49,278 nucleotides of DNA from the NCBI GenBank assembly GCA_027310625.1, contig DAIDAM010000008.1, positions 1-49,278 on the forward strand, given 5' to 3'. The notes beneath the pieces are model-generated. The model searched no databases. It was given only the letters and a program-made list of their open reading frames with translations, and was not told where the DNA came from. Positions 31,767-39,293 of the stretch are shown here, one piece after another (the first letter of the stretch is position 1; each line of letters opens with the position of its first letter). The position numbers and the translations under genes were made by a program. Source of the stretch: a bacterium. Lineage in GTDB: Bacteria; Patescibacteriota; Minisyncoccia; UBA6257; 2-01-FULL-56-20.

Positions 31767-33413
31767 ATGGCAAAACAAATCTTATTCGACGAAAACGCGC
31801 GGGTGGCGCTCAAAAAGGGAATAGACAAACTCGCGCAGGCGGTGAGAATGACGCTCGGTCCGCGGGGGCGGGCGGTCGTCATTGAAAAAGGATACGGCGC
31901 GCCGCAAGTTACTTTTGACGGCGTGACGGTGGCGAAAGAAGTCGAGCTGGAAGATAAATACGAAAATCTCGGCGCCGATTTTATCAAACAGGCGGCGGAC
32001 AAAACGAACGACAACGTCGGCGACGGCACGACCACTTCCGTCGTTTTGGCGCACGCGATGATTGAGGAAGGCGAAAAAGCGATACGCGACAAAGGGTTCA
32101 ACGTCATTCAGCTTTCGGAGGAACTCAAAAAAGCCGCCAGCGAAGTCGTGAAGTCGCTTGAAGCCCAGCGCGAGGCGATAAACGACAACAAAAAAGTTGA
32201 GGAAGTGGCGACGCTTTCGGCAAAGGACGCCGAAATCGGCAAGCTCATCGCCGAAGTGATGGGAAAAATCGGCAAAGAGGGCGTCGTTACAATTGAGGAT
32301 TCAAACACCATCGGCAACTCTTACGAAATGGTGGAGGGAATGCAGTTCGACCGCGGCTACGTTTCGCCGTACATGATAACGAACGCGGAAAGAATGGAAG
32401 CGATTTTGGAAGACCCGCACATTTTGGTTACCGACAAAAAGATTTCTTCCATCCAGGAACTTCTGCCGCTCCTTGATAAACTCCTTCAGGCGGGCAAGAA
32501 GGAACTTGTCATCATCGCCGACGAAGTGGAGGGCGAAGCGCTGGCGACGCTTCTCGTCAACAAACTGCGCGGAATTTTCACGGCGCTGGCGGTGAAAGCG
32601 CCGGGCTTCGGCGACAGAAGAAAAGAAATGCTTCAGGACGTCGCGATTGTCACCGGCGCGACATACGTTTCGGAAGACGTCGGCAAAAAACTGGAAAATA
32701 TTGAAATCGCCGATTTGGGTCATGCCCATAAAGTTGTTTCCAACAAAGACAACACGACCGTCGTCGGCGGCAAAGGCGACAAGAAAGCGATTGACGAGAG
32801 AATCGCGCAGCTCAAAATGCAGATTAAGAAAACTGACTCCGAGTTTGACAAAGAGAAACTGCAGGAGCGGCTCGGCAAACTTTCGGGCGGCGTGGCTGTT
32901 ATCAAAGTCGGCGCGCCGACGGAAACGGCGCAGAAAGAATTGAAACAAAGGGTGGAAGACGCCGTCTCGGCGACGAGAGCGGCGATGGAAGAGGGAATCG
33001 TGCCGGGGGGCGGAATCGCGCTTTACAACGTCGCCACCGGGATGTCGGGAACGGCGAAAGAGAAAAACGATGTCGGAAAAGCGGCCGCGGCGATAATCAA
33101 CCGCGCGCTCGTTTCGCCGGTTCAGGCGATTGTCGCCAACAGCGGCGAGCACTGGAGCAGAGTGGAAGCGGAACTCTCAAAACGCTCGCAATCGGATTCT
33201 TGGAAAGGGTTCAACGCGCTCACCAATCAAACGGGCGATTTGAAATCAGCCGGCATCGTTGACCCGCTGAAAGTCGTCAAGACCGCTTTTATGAACGCCG
33301 TTTCCGTCGCCGCCAATTATTTGACCGTCGGCGCGGCGATGACGAACTTGCCGGAGAAAAAGAATCCGCCAACCGGCGGAATGGGAATGGGCGATATGGG
33401 GGGAGATTACTGA
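31767..33413 (+). CDS. groL: chaperonin GroEL
   Basis: This 548-residue protein has normal GroEL length and landmarks: TLGPRGRAVVIEKGYGAPQV near residue 30 and DKTNDNVGDGTTTSVVLAHA near residue 78 (ATP site, with the essential Asp), PGFGDRRKEML near residue 279, and the Gly/Met-rich tail GGMGMGDMGGDY that projects into the cavity. It forms the 14-mer folding chamber with GroES. The intergenic region with groS has an inverted TAATCACGAAAT/TTTCGTGATT repeat. A clean terminator follows. Confidence 0.97.
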   Translation: MAKQILFDENARVALKKGIDKLAQAVRMTLGPRGRAVVIEKGYGAPQVTFDGVTVAKEVELEDKYENLGADFIKQAADKTNDNVGDGTTTSVVLAHAMIEEGEKAIRDKGFNVIQLSEELKKAASEVVKSLEAQREAINDNKKVEEVATLSAKDAEIGKLIAEVMGKIGKEGVVTIEDSNTIGNSYEMVEGMQFDRGYVSPYMITNAERMEAILEDPHILVTDKKISSIQELLPLLDKLLQAGKKELVIIADEVEGEALATLLVNKLRGIFTALAVKAPGFGDRRKEMLQDVAIVTGATYVSEDVGKKLENIEIADLGHAHKVVSNKDNTTVVGGKGDKKAIDERIAQLKMQIKKTDSEFDKEKLQERLGKLSGGVAVIKVGAPTETAQKELKQRVEDAVSATRAAMEEGIVPGGGIALYNVATGMSGTAKEKNDVGKAAAAIINRALVSPVQAIVANSGEHWSRVEAELSKRSQSDSWKGFNALTNQTGDLKSAGIVDPLKVVKTAFMNAVSVAANYLTVGAAMTNLPEKKNPPTGGMGMGDMGGDY

Positions 33414-33415
33414 AC

Positions 33416-33447
33416 AAACAAAAAACCGCCCCGGCGGTTTTTTGTTT
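33416..33447 (+). terminator. terminator of groL
   Basis: AACAAAAAACCGCC and GGCGGTTTTTTGTT pair around the central CC. The TTGACT of the next promoter starts in its T-rich tail. Confidence 0.85.
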
Positions 33448-33508
33448 GACTTGATTCTCGCCGGAGAGGTATTCTTTTCTCGGTACTACCTGAAAGATTT
33501 CTTTCAGG
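33446..33508 (+). promoter_or_regulatory. promoter with 5' hairpin of 33541 gene
   Basis: TTGACT (33446-33451), 18 bases, TATTCT (33470-33475). The stem CCTGAAAG/CTTTCAGG (33489-33508) is near the predicted RNA 5' end, and CGGAGAGCC then precedes the ATG. Confidence 0.6.
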
Positions 33509-33540
33509 GCTGAACAACTTTTTCATCGGAGAGCCATAAC

Positions 33541-33825
33541 ATGAGCGCAATGGAAGAACTTTGCAGGATGACCTACGCAGTTGAACACAATCCCAATTGC
33601 CGGATGCCGTTCATGGTGCGATTGGCTGGCCGTGCAGCCGCCGCCGTAGATTTCAAACCCCCCGAGTGGACAGATGACGTACTCGGCTACGGCAAGACCA
33701 TGGAGGGGGCGGCGAGACGCGCGCTGTCTAAACGCAAAAGGCAGCAAAAGATTCCTCTTCGGAGACTGCTCGTTGAGCGCGAGAAACACCACGAACCACG
33801 GCTTATCGCCGTTGGATACAGATAA
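33541..33825 (+). CDS. small orphan protein
   Basis: I do not recognise this 94-residue protein. It begins MSAMEELCRMTYAVEHNPNC, has two cysteines (residues 8 and 20), a basic central helix (GAARRALSKRKRQQKIPLRR) and ends HEPRLIAVGYR. There is no signal peptide or membrane helix. The many Lys and Arg in the middle might bind nucleic acid, but that is only a guess. GGAG lies seven bases before the ATG. Own promoter and terminator make it a single-gene unit. Confidence 0.55.
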   Translation: MSAMEELCRMTYAVEHNPNCRMPFMVRLAGRAAAAVDFKPPEWTDDVLGYGKTMEGAARRALSKRKRQQKIPLRRLLVEREKHHEPRLIAVGYR

Positions 33826-33850
33826 GGCAGCGGGGTCCGCAGGGGTCCGT

Positions 33851-33882
33851 AAGGGCGGCACAGAGCAACGCCGCCCTTTTTG
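33851..33882 (+). terminator. terminator after 33541 gene
   Basis: GGGCGGC and GCCGCCC form a stem followed by TTTTTG. The -35 box of the next promoter begins at 33884. Confidence 0.8.
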
Positions 33883-33883
33883 T

Positions 33884-33932
33884 TTGACTTACCCGCCCAT
33901 GAAAGATTATTCTCTTTTCAGCGCCTGAAGGC
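33884..33932 (+). promoter_or_regulatory. promoter of threonine synthase gene
   Basis: TTGACT (33884-33889), 18 bases, TATTCT (33908-33913), the same boxes and spacing as the promoter at 33446. A short GCC-TGAA-GGC stem (33923-33932) lies near the predicted start. Confidence 0.6.
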
Positions 33933-33979
33933 ATTTATGATTTTTTCGGGCATTGATTGACAACCAAGAGGAGACAAAA

Positions 33980-35311
33980 GTGAAAGCGAAAAATGAATTG
34001 AGCTGGATGCAGTGCATGCGCTGCGGTTCGAAGGTTCCTCTCTACGGCGCAAAGAGTTTCCTGTGTCGCTGCGGCGGCTTGTACGATGTCCGCCACGATT
34101 TCTCGGAGATTGCTAGAGGGGGGCGTGTCTATTGGCATGACGTTTTCGACAAGCGTTGCCGCCCGGTAAGGGGGCATGCGGAAACAACCTCCGGGGTTTG
34201 GAGATTCACGGAGCTCGTCATGCCGAGCATCGAGCGTTACAACATCGTGACGCTGGGCGAGGGCGTTATGCCGTTCTGGCGCGCGGGGGAGAACCTTCGC
34301 AACTGGGTCGGCGGCAACCTTGACCTTTGGATTATGCCGGAAGGCCTTACGCCAACCGCATCGTTCAAAGATTTCGGCGGTACGGTGATGGTCAGCGTCG
34401 CGAAGCAATCCGGCGTGGAAGCGATCGGCTGCGCCTCCACGGGCGATACTTCTGCGATGGCGGCGGCATACGCGGCGGCGGCGGGGATGAAATGCGTCGT
34501 TGTCCTGCCGAAAGGCAAAGTCACCGACGCCCAACTCGTTCAACCGCTTGCTTACGGCGCCAAAGTCATCAGCATCCCGGGCAGTTTCGACGACTGCATG
34601 CGGGTTGTGCGCGAACTGGTTGACGCCGGCAAGATGTTTCCCGCGAACAGCCTGAATCCGGCGCGCATCGAAGGGCATCAGGCGACCGTGTTCCTGGCCG
34701 CCCAGTTTTTCGACTGGTGTCTTCCGGACTGGTTTGTCGTTCCCATTGGTAACGGCAGCAATTCCAGTTCGGTCGGTAAAGGCATGCGCACGTTGTCCGA
34801 ATTGGGACTTGTCGGTCGGCGTTCGCGGATTCTCGGCACGCAGTCCGAAGCGGCAAACCCCCTCGCTATGTCATGGGGAACGGTTCAAAAAGACGGCTGC
34901 GCCCAGGCGAGCGAGAGTGAATGGATGAAAGCATACAAACCTCTCGAGGAGCTGGGGGATACAACGGCGACAGCCGCGAGGATAGGAAACCCCGTCTCTG
35001 CCGAGAAGGTCATGCGCGAAGTGGTTTCCGCCGACGGTGCGGTGCTTACTGTGTCGGAAATCGGCCTCAATACCGCTGTGCTCGTGGCTGGCCGAGACGG
35101 GCACTTCGTCTGTCCCCAGACAGGGATGGCTCTCGCGGGATTGCGCAAAGCCGTACCCCTCGGGCTGATTCGCGAAAGGGAACGGGTCGTCGTCGTTTCC
35201 ACGGCGGCCGGCATCAAGTTTCCCGGCGTGGTCACCGAGTACGGTGACGGAACGGTTCTCGAAACCGGGAGCTGCAGAACCGAGGAAATCGCCGAAGCGA
35301 TCGGCGTTTGA
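33980..35311 (+). CDS. thrC: threonine synthase-like PLP enzyme
   Basis: This 443-residue fold-type II PLP enzyme begins with a small Cys-rich segment (MQCMRCGSKVPLYGAKSFLC, then RCGGLYDV) typical of the N-terminus of one threonine synthase class. The PLP Lys is in LTPTASFKDFGGTVMVSVAK near residue 127. Phosphate-binding NGSNSSSVG lies near residue 260. It converts O-phosphohomoserine to threonine. The other members of that pathway are not in the window. I choose GTG 33980 because GAGGAG is seven bases upstream; ATG 33953 would place this ribosome site inside the gene. The single-gene unit has its own promoter and terminator. Confidence 0.78.
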   Translation: MKAKNELSWMQCMRCGSKVPLYGAKSFLCRCGGLYDVRHDFSEIARGGRVYWHDVFDKRCRPVRGHAETTSGVWRFTELVMPSIERYNIVTLGEGVMPFWRAGENLRNWVGGNLDLWIMPEGLTPTASFKDFGGTVMVSVAKQSGVEAIGCASTGDTSAMAAAYAAAAGMKCVVVLPKGKVTDAQLVQPLAYGAKVISIPGSFDDCMRVVRELVDAGKMFPANSLNPARIEGHQATVFLAAQFFDWCLPDWFVVPIGNGSNSSSVGKGMRTLSELGLVGRRSRILGTQSEAANPLAMSWGTVQKDGCAQASESEWMKAYKPLEELGDTTATAARIGNPVSAEKVMREVVSADGAVLTVSEIGLNTAVLVAGRDGHFVCPQTGMALAGLRKAVPLGLIRERERVVVVSTAAGIKFPGVVTEYGDGTVLETGSCRTEEIAEAIGV

Positions 35312-35316
35312 GAATG

Positions 35317-35360
35317 GGCGAGTTCGCCCGGGCGGTGCGTTGCGCCGCCCTTTTTGTTTG
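35317..35360 (+). terminator. terminator of threonine synthase gene
   Basis: GGGCGG...CCGCCC (35330-35350) with TTTTTGTTTG following. A preceding GGGCGA-gt-TCGCCC stem is adjacent to the stop. Confidence 0.8.
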
Positions 35361-35399
35361 AAAACTATGTTTTATAGTGATAAAATCAACTTATGTCAG

Positions 35400-35616
35400 G
35401 TAGTGTCGTGCCTGAGGCAGATCCCTGCCCGTCCCTGCCTGCGGCAGGCAGGCGGCAGGCAGGCGCCTCTGGCGGAAAAATTCAATTGCTGTGCTAAAGC
35501 ACAACGCTATGCTATAGCATAGTGGCTGATTTTTTCACATTGGCTTCTTGCAAAGATATCGTAAATAATTTAAATAATTATTGATGAGTTGAATTTCCCT
35601 GCCTGTGATAGGCAGG
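35400..35616. repeat. repeat-dense intergenic region upstream of lemA
   Basis: The gap 35312-35627 has no convincing gene except the tiny frame at its end. It holds, in order, a terminator, CCTGCCTGC-type palindromes (35433-35455), the motif GGCGCCTCTGGCGGA (35464-35476) shared with the hddC insertion, a double-hairpin repeat copy 3 (35490-35531; CTATGCTATAGCATAG at 35507-35522 and tail ATAGTGGCTGA), and a small CTGCCT/AGGCAG hairpin (35600-35616). Confidence 0.7.
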
Positions 35617-35627
35617 TACTACTTGGT

Positions 35628-35693
35628 ATGCCTGAAGCATTCTGGATAATCGTCGGAGTCATATTCATCTTATTCGTTTTATTTTTCATATGA
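35628..35693 (+). CDS. putative 21-residue membrane peptide
   Basis: The frame encodes MPEAFWIIVGVIFILFVLFF plus Ile and a stop: a single hydrophobic helix after three polar residues. Its stop codon overlaps the lemA start (ATGA, 35690-35693), which is the usual sign of translational coupling. A weak AGGCAGG lies upstream. It may be a real micropeptide or just a leader frame that controls lemA translation. Confidence 0.35.
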   Translation: MPEAFWIIVGVIFILFVLFFI

Positions 35694-36244
35694 GCGTTAC
35701 AAATATTGTCATCGTCATTGTCATCGTCATTGCCCTCTGGCTGGTTTACGTCTACAACCGCCTTGTTACTTTGCGGAATCGCGCGAAAGAGGCGCTGTCC
35801 GATATTGATGTTCAGACCAAACGGCGTTACGACCTGATTCCGAATCTCGTCGAAAGTGTGAAAGGTTACATGAAGCACGAGCGCGTGGTTTTTGAAAAAG
35901 TCACCGAGGCGCGCACTCGGGCGATGGGCGCAACGAGCAATAAAGACAAAGCCGCCGCCGAGAATATGCTTTCCGGCACGCTTAAAACCTTGTTCGCCGT
36001 CGCCGAAAATTATCCGCAGCTGAAAGCAAACGAAAACTTCATGCAACTTCAGCAGGAACTCACGGACACGGAAGACAAAATCCAGGCGGCGCGCCGGTTT
36101 TACAACGGCAGCGTGCGCGATATGAACATCGCCATCCAAACTTTTCCGACGAACGTCATTGCGAATACTTTCGGCTTCGCGGCCATGGAATTTTTCGGCG
36201 TAGAGAATGAAGCAGAGCGCCAGCCGGTGAAAGTTAGTTTTTAA
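35690..36244 (+). CDS. lemA: LemA-family protein
   Basis: This 184-residue protein has a N-terminal transmembrane helix (NIVIVIVIVIALWLVYVYN) followed by the LemA helical bundle: LRNRAKEALSDIDVQTKRRY, DLIPNLVESVKGYMKHERV, FMQLQQELTDTEDKIQAARR and FYNGSVRDMNIAIQTFPTNV. The YDLIPNLV and ARRFYNGSV segments are family hallmarks. LemA is a membrane protein of unknown biochemical role that is often encoded with an HtpX-like protease, as it is here. It overlaps a 21-codon frame by four bases. Confidence 0.93.
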   Translation: MSVTNIVIVIVIVIALWLVYVYNRLVTLRNRAKEALSDIDVQTKRRYDLIPNLVESVKGYMKHERVVFEKVTEARTRAMGATSNKDKAAAENMLSGTLKTLFAVAENYPQLKANENFMQLQQELTDTEDKIQAARRFYNGSVRDMNIAIQTFPTNVIANTFGFAAMEFFGVENEAERQPVKVSF

Positions 36245-36246
36245 TA

Positions 36247-36843
36247 ATGGAAGTATCGACGGTTATCTTCGATTTTGCCGGCGTTTTGACCACCGGTAAT
36301 TTTTTTCCTGCCCTGGCGAAGAGATTAAGCGATAAATTTGGAGTAGATCGCGGAGAAACGGAAAAGAGATTGTACGCTAACGAGAAAGCATATATGAAAG
36401 GGGAGGAGACAACGAAGGATTTTTGGGAAAAGTGTTTTCCTAATGCAGAAATTACATTGGAAGATTTCGTAGGCGAATTTAGTGAAGCGTATGAACTCAA
36501 CCCCGCCGTTTTGAATATAATCAAAGACATCAAAAAGAATTACAGCACTTTTTTGCATTCGGACAACTTCGATGCTCTCAGCTCGGCTATAAAAAATGAT
36601 CAGCGCATTACACCCCTTTTCGAAAATATGTTCTTTTCGAACGAGTTGGGTTCGACGAAGGAAGAAGAAAATTCTTTCCTTGCGGTTCTAGAAGATGCCG
36701 GCAAAAAACCCAGCGAGTGTGTTTTTATTGACGACAAAGAGAAAAATCTCAAAGCCCCAAGCAAAATAGGTATGCATACTTTACTTTTCAAGGAGCCGGA
36801 GCAATTATTGATTGACCTTAGAAATCTCGGTTTAAAAATATAG
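36247..36843 (+). CDS. HAD-family hydrolase
   Basis: This 198-residue protein has the HAD motif I as VIFDFAGVLTTG near residue 6 (DxxG form), motif II Ser in STFLHSDNFD near residue 98, Lys of motif III near residue 131 (GSTKEEENSF) and motif IV FIDDKEKNL near residue 160. The alpha-helical cap between motifs I and II makes it a subclass I member of the epoxide-hydrolase-like/phosphatase group. The substrate is unknown. It lies between lemA and htpX, with 2- and 0-base gaps, so the three are one operon. Confidence 0.82.
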   Translation: MEVSTVIFDFAGVLTTGNFFPALAKRLSDKFGVDRGETEKRLYANEKAYMKGEETTKDFWEKCFPNAEITLEDFVGEFSEAYELNPAVLNIIKDIKKNYSTFLHSDNFDALSSAIKNDQRITPLFENMFFSNELGSTKEEENSFLAVLEDAGKKPSECVFIDDKEKNLKAPSKIGMHTLLFKEPEQLLIDLRNLGLKI

Positions 36844-37743
36844 ATGGCCAACATTTATAATCAACAAGAATCGAATATACGTCGTACATGGGTGCTTTTC
36901 AGCGCGTTTCTGATTGTCGTCATCGGGCTCGGCTGGGTATTTTCTTACGTTTACGGCAATCCGGGGATTTTGTGGTTTGCGGCGGCGTTCAGCATTATTT
37001 CAAGCGTTTTGAGCTACTGGTATTCCGACAAACTCGCGCTTTCGATGGCGCGCGCCGTTCAAATCGAAAAAAAAGACAATCCGCAGCTCTATAACATAAT
37101 TGAAAATCTTTCCATAACCGCTGGCTTGCCGATGCCGCGAGTGTATATCGCGCCGGGACAGCAAATAAACGCCTTTGCGACGGGACGAGATCCGCAGCAC
37201 GCCGCCGTCGCCGTCACGGAAGGCGCGCTCAAGCGTCTGGACAAAACCGAACTTGAAGGAGTCCTCGCCCACGAACTTTCTCACGTCGGCAACCGCGACA
37301 TTCTCGTATCCACCGTCGCCGTCGTTCTTGCGGGAATAATTTCCCTTTTGAGCGATTTCTTTTTGCGCTCGCTCTTTTGGGGCGGTTTCGGAAGGAGAAA
37401 CGACAACAATCGCGGCGGAGAAATTTTTTTTCTCATCGGTTTTGTTCTCTCGATACTCGCGCCCATCGGCGTGATGCTTATTCAGCTCGCGATTTCGCGG
37501 CGGCGCGAGTCGCTTGCCGACGCCTCGGGAGTTCTTCTCACGCGCTATCCCGGCGGTCTGATTTCGGCGCTCAAAAAAATCGCCGCCGACCAAATACCGC
37601 TGCCGACAGCGCGCGATTCCACGGCGCATCTCTGGCTCGATAATCCTTTCAAAGGCGAATCGACATCATGGTGGCAGAAATTATTTATGACCCATCCGCC
37701 GATAGAAGAGCGTATCGCTGCACTAGAACAAATGTCGAGATGA
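36844..37743 (+). CDS. htpX: HtpX-like zinc metalloprotease (M48)
   Basis: This 299-residue membrane protease has two N-terminal helices, PRVYIAPGQQINAFATGRD near residue 98, the zinc motif LAHELSHVGNRDI near residue 139 and the third ligand in SRRRESLADASGVLLTRYPG near residue 220. Two more hydrophobic segments lie between. HtpX removes damaged membrane proteins. The C-terminal tail THPPIEERIAALEQMSR is nearly repeated 143 bases downstream with synonymous codon changes, so the 3' end has probably been rebuilt by an insertion. No CpxR- or CtsR-type operator is visible. Confidence 0.93.
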   Translation: MANIYNQQESNIRRTWVLFSAFLIVVIGLGWVFSYVYGNPGILWFAAAFSIISSVLSYWYSDKLALSMARAVQIEKKDNPQLYNIIENLSITAGLPMPRVYIAPGQQINAFATGRDPQHAAVAVTEGALKRLDKTELEGVLAHELSHVGNRDILVSTVAVVLAGIISLLSDFFLRSLFWGGFGRRNDNNRGGEIFFLIGFVLSILAPIGVMLIQLAISRRRESLADASGVLLTRYPGGLISALKKIAADQIPLPTARDSTAHLWLDNPFKGESTSWWQKLFMTHPPIEERIAALEQMSR

Positions 37744-37752
37744 TTTTTACTT

Positions 37753-37832
37753 GCCCCGTCACCAAAAGAGCAGCAGATTCATTTCTTCCCGGCGGTGAGC
37801 CGAGGAAGCACTGCTCTTTTTGGTGCGGGGTG
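37753..37832. repeat. inverted repeat element after htpX, CACCAAA family
   Basis: GCCCCGTCACCAAAAGAGCAG and, at the right end, CTGCTCTTTTTGGTGCGGGG are near-perfect inverted arms. The centre contains CTTCC-CGGC-ggtga-GCCG-AGGAAG. It resembles the element at 25521-25594 by having CCCC-x-CACCAAA at the left and TTTGGTG-x-GGGG at the right. Confidence 0.75.
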
Positions 37833-37880
37833 ACCCATCCGCCGATAGAAGAACGGATTGCGGCGTTGGAACAAATGTAA
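37833..37880 (+). pseudogene. duplicate of the htpX 3' end
   Basis: The 16 codons encode THPPIEERIAALEQM and a stop. They match the htpX tail up to its penultimate residues, with six of fifteen codons changed, all synonymously. The piece is directly right of the inverted repeat element. It was probably the original htpX end. Confidence 0.8.
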
Positions 37881-37886
37881 ACAATA

Positions 37887-38360
37887 AAAATCCTAATTCC
37901 AAAATCCTAAATCCTAAATAAATTTTAATGTCCCAAATCCAAAATCGTAAACGATACGATCTTGAGGAAAGAACTTTGCGTTTTGCACAGCGGTCTGTAA
38001 ATTTTTCGCAAAAACTTCCCAAGAACCTTGAAAACATAGAGATTAGAAAACAATTTGTGAGGTCGACTGGTTCTGTGGCTGCAAATTACATTGAAGCCAA
38101 CGAAGCATTGAGCAAGAAAGACTTTATTATGAGGATAAAAATTTGCAGAAAGGAAGCAAAAGAGAGTGAACTTTGGTTCAAACTTGCAGTAAGTGGCAAC
38201 AATAATGAAATTGATAAAGAACGCCAGGAGTTGATCGGCGAAGCTGTAGAGCTTAGGAAAATTTTCGGTTCGATTTTGGAGAAATCTAAATAGTTTTCGA
38301 AATTCGTCATTTCATTTTTTTGACATTATTTAGGATTTAGACATTGTTATTTAGGATTTT
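37887..38360. repeat. ATCCTAAAT / ATTTAGGAT repeats flanking a four-helix-bundle gene
   Basis: On the left (37887-37922) CCTAATTCCAAAATCCTAAA and related units occur. On the right (38326-38360) the complementary orientation, TATTTAGGATTTAGAC and TATTTAGGATTTTA, occurs. The gene 37928-38293 lies between, as in a cassette. Confidence 0.6.
37928..38293 (+). CDS. four-helix bundle protein (23S rRNA-intervening-sequence/bAvd-like)
   Basis: This 121-residue helical protein has LEERTLRFAQRSVNFSQKLP, then IEIRKQFVRSTGSVAANYIE with the conserved SVAANYIEANEA segment, and KICRKEAKESELWF, all matching the S23/four-helix-bundle family (PF05635) as I know it. Such proteins occur as passengers in rRNA intervening sequences and as accessory subunits of diversity-generating retroelements. 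No reverse transcriptase or rRNA is in the window. The gene lies between inverted ATCCTAAAT repeats, which points to a mobile cassette. Its base composition is more AT-rich than its neighbours. Confidence 0.8.
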   Translation: MSQIQNRKRYDLEERTLRFAQRSVNFSQKLPKNLENIEIRKQFVRSTGSVAANYIEANEALSKKDFIMRIKICRKEAKESELWFKLAVSGNNNEIDKERQELIGEAVELRKIFGSILEKSK

Positions 38361-39140
38361 ATGAGATATAAATTTGGAAAGACAATCATCATCGCCCTCG
38401 GCGGTTCAATCGTTTATCCTGATGAAATTGATTCGGCGTTTATCAAAAAATTCAGAGTACTCATTCTCAAATTTCTCAAAAGAAAGCGCAGGTTTGTGCT
38501 TGTTGTCGGGGGTGGGCGGGCTGCCCGCCTTTTTCAGGAAGCGGCGCATGCGGTTGTTCCGGTGACCGACGAAGACAAGGACTGGCTCGGCATTCACGCC
38601 ACGCGGCTGAACGCGCATCTTTTGCGGACCGTTTTTCGCAATATTGCCGACCCCGTCGTGATAGACAGCCGCGACAAATTAAAGAAATTATCCGCCCATG
38701 GCGGAAGATATCCGGTAATCATCGCTTCCGGCTGGCGGCCGGGTTGGTCGACGGATTACATTTCCATAGCGATTGCGGATTATCTCGGCGCGAAAGAAGC
38801 GGTGATCGCCGGCAAACCCGCGCATGTTTACCCCGTTAGAAGCAGCCGCGCCGGCGGTCCCGGAGGGACTCCCCGACCGCGGTCGGGGAGCGCGACTTCT
38901 AACGGGGTTGACGACAAAGACCTCAACAAAGAAAATCCTTTGCACGAATTGTCGTGGAGTGAATACCGCAAACTGATTCCCGAAAAATGGAAGCCTGGGC
39001 TTCACTCGCCGGTTGACCCCGTGGGCGCAAGGTTGGCTCAAAAGAAAAAAATCGCCGCGATTATCATCAACGGCAAAGATCTGAAAAATTTTGAGAATTT
39101 GCTGAACGGTAGAAATTTTAAGGGAACTGTTATAAGGTAA
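38361..39140 (+). CDS. UMP kinase-like amino-acid kinase family protein
   Basis: This 259-residue protein has the amino-acid-kinase opening TIIIALGGSIVYPDEID, a nucleotide-binding VLVVGGGRAARLFQEAA near residue 47, and the later GWRPGWSTDYISIAIADYLG, similar to the archaeal-type UMP kinase. The DKDLNKENP stretch corresponds to the usual YDKDPxxxP. Between HVY and DKD there is an extra segment of about 27 residues rich in Arg, Gly and Ser, encoded by a palindromic insertion. The insertion is at a loop close to the substrate lid in related structures, so activity should be tested. The role would be UMP to UDP. Confidence 0.75.
   Translation: MRYKFGKTIIIALGGSIVYPDEIDSAFIKKFRVLILKFLKRKRRFVLVVGGGRAARLFQEAAHAVVPVTDEDKDWLGIHATRLNAHLLRTVFRNIADPVVIDSRDKLKKLSAHGGRYPVIIASGWRPGWSTDYISIAIADYLGAKEAVIAGKPAHVYPVRSSRAGGPGGTPRPRSGSATSNGVDDKDLNKENPLHELSWSEYRKLIPEKWKPGLHSPVDPVGARLAQKKKIAAIIINGKDLKNFENLLNGRNFKGTVIR
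38826..38912 (+). repeat. palindromic element inserted in frame in UMP kinase gene
   Basis: CCCCGTTAGAAG (38831-38842) and its exact complement CTTCTAACGGGG (38896-38907) bound the element. The centre has CCGCGCCGGCGG and a CCCCGACC-gc-GGTCGGGG stem. GTTTAC (38826-38831) and GTTGAC (38907-38912) flank it as a possible six-base target duplication, and they are 81 bases apart, a multiple of three. Confidence 0.75.
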
Positions 39141-39194
39141 AGAAACTAAAGGAAGGGTCGCCCCGATAGTGTCCGCCCGAGGCGAAACTACGGG

Positions 39195-39271
39195 GCAGGT
39201 GCCGTGGTCTAGTGCGGCTGTTTGTCCCGATTTCTCAAAATGGTAATTTTAGGGAAATCGAGGATCCTCGA
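39195..39271 (+). other. tRNA-like fragment and hairpins upstream of tRNA-Ser
   Basis: GTGGTCTAGTGC (39204-39215) repeats the D-arm of the tRNA-Ser that follows. It is then followed by an imperfect stem CGATTTCTC/GGGAAATCG and the 12-base palindrome CGAGGATCCTCG (39259-39270). It does not fold as a complete tRNA and seems to be a remnant. Confidence 0.4.
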
Positions 39272-39293
39272 AAATTTAATTTTCTTGCGGAGC

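Noticed and set aside
37928-38293. Diversity-generating retroelement
   Set aside because: The four-helix protein resembles Avd, but no reverse transcriptase and no template/variable repeat pair are seen in the window.
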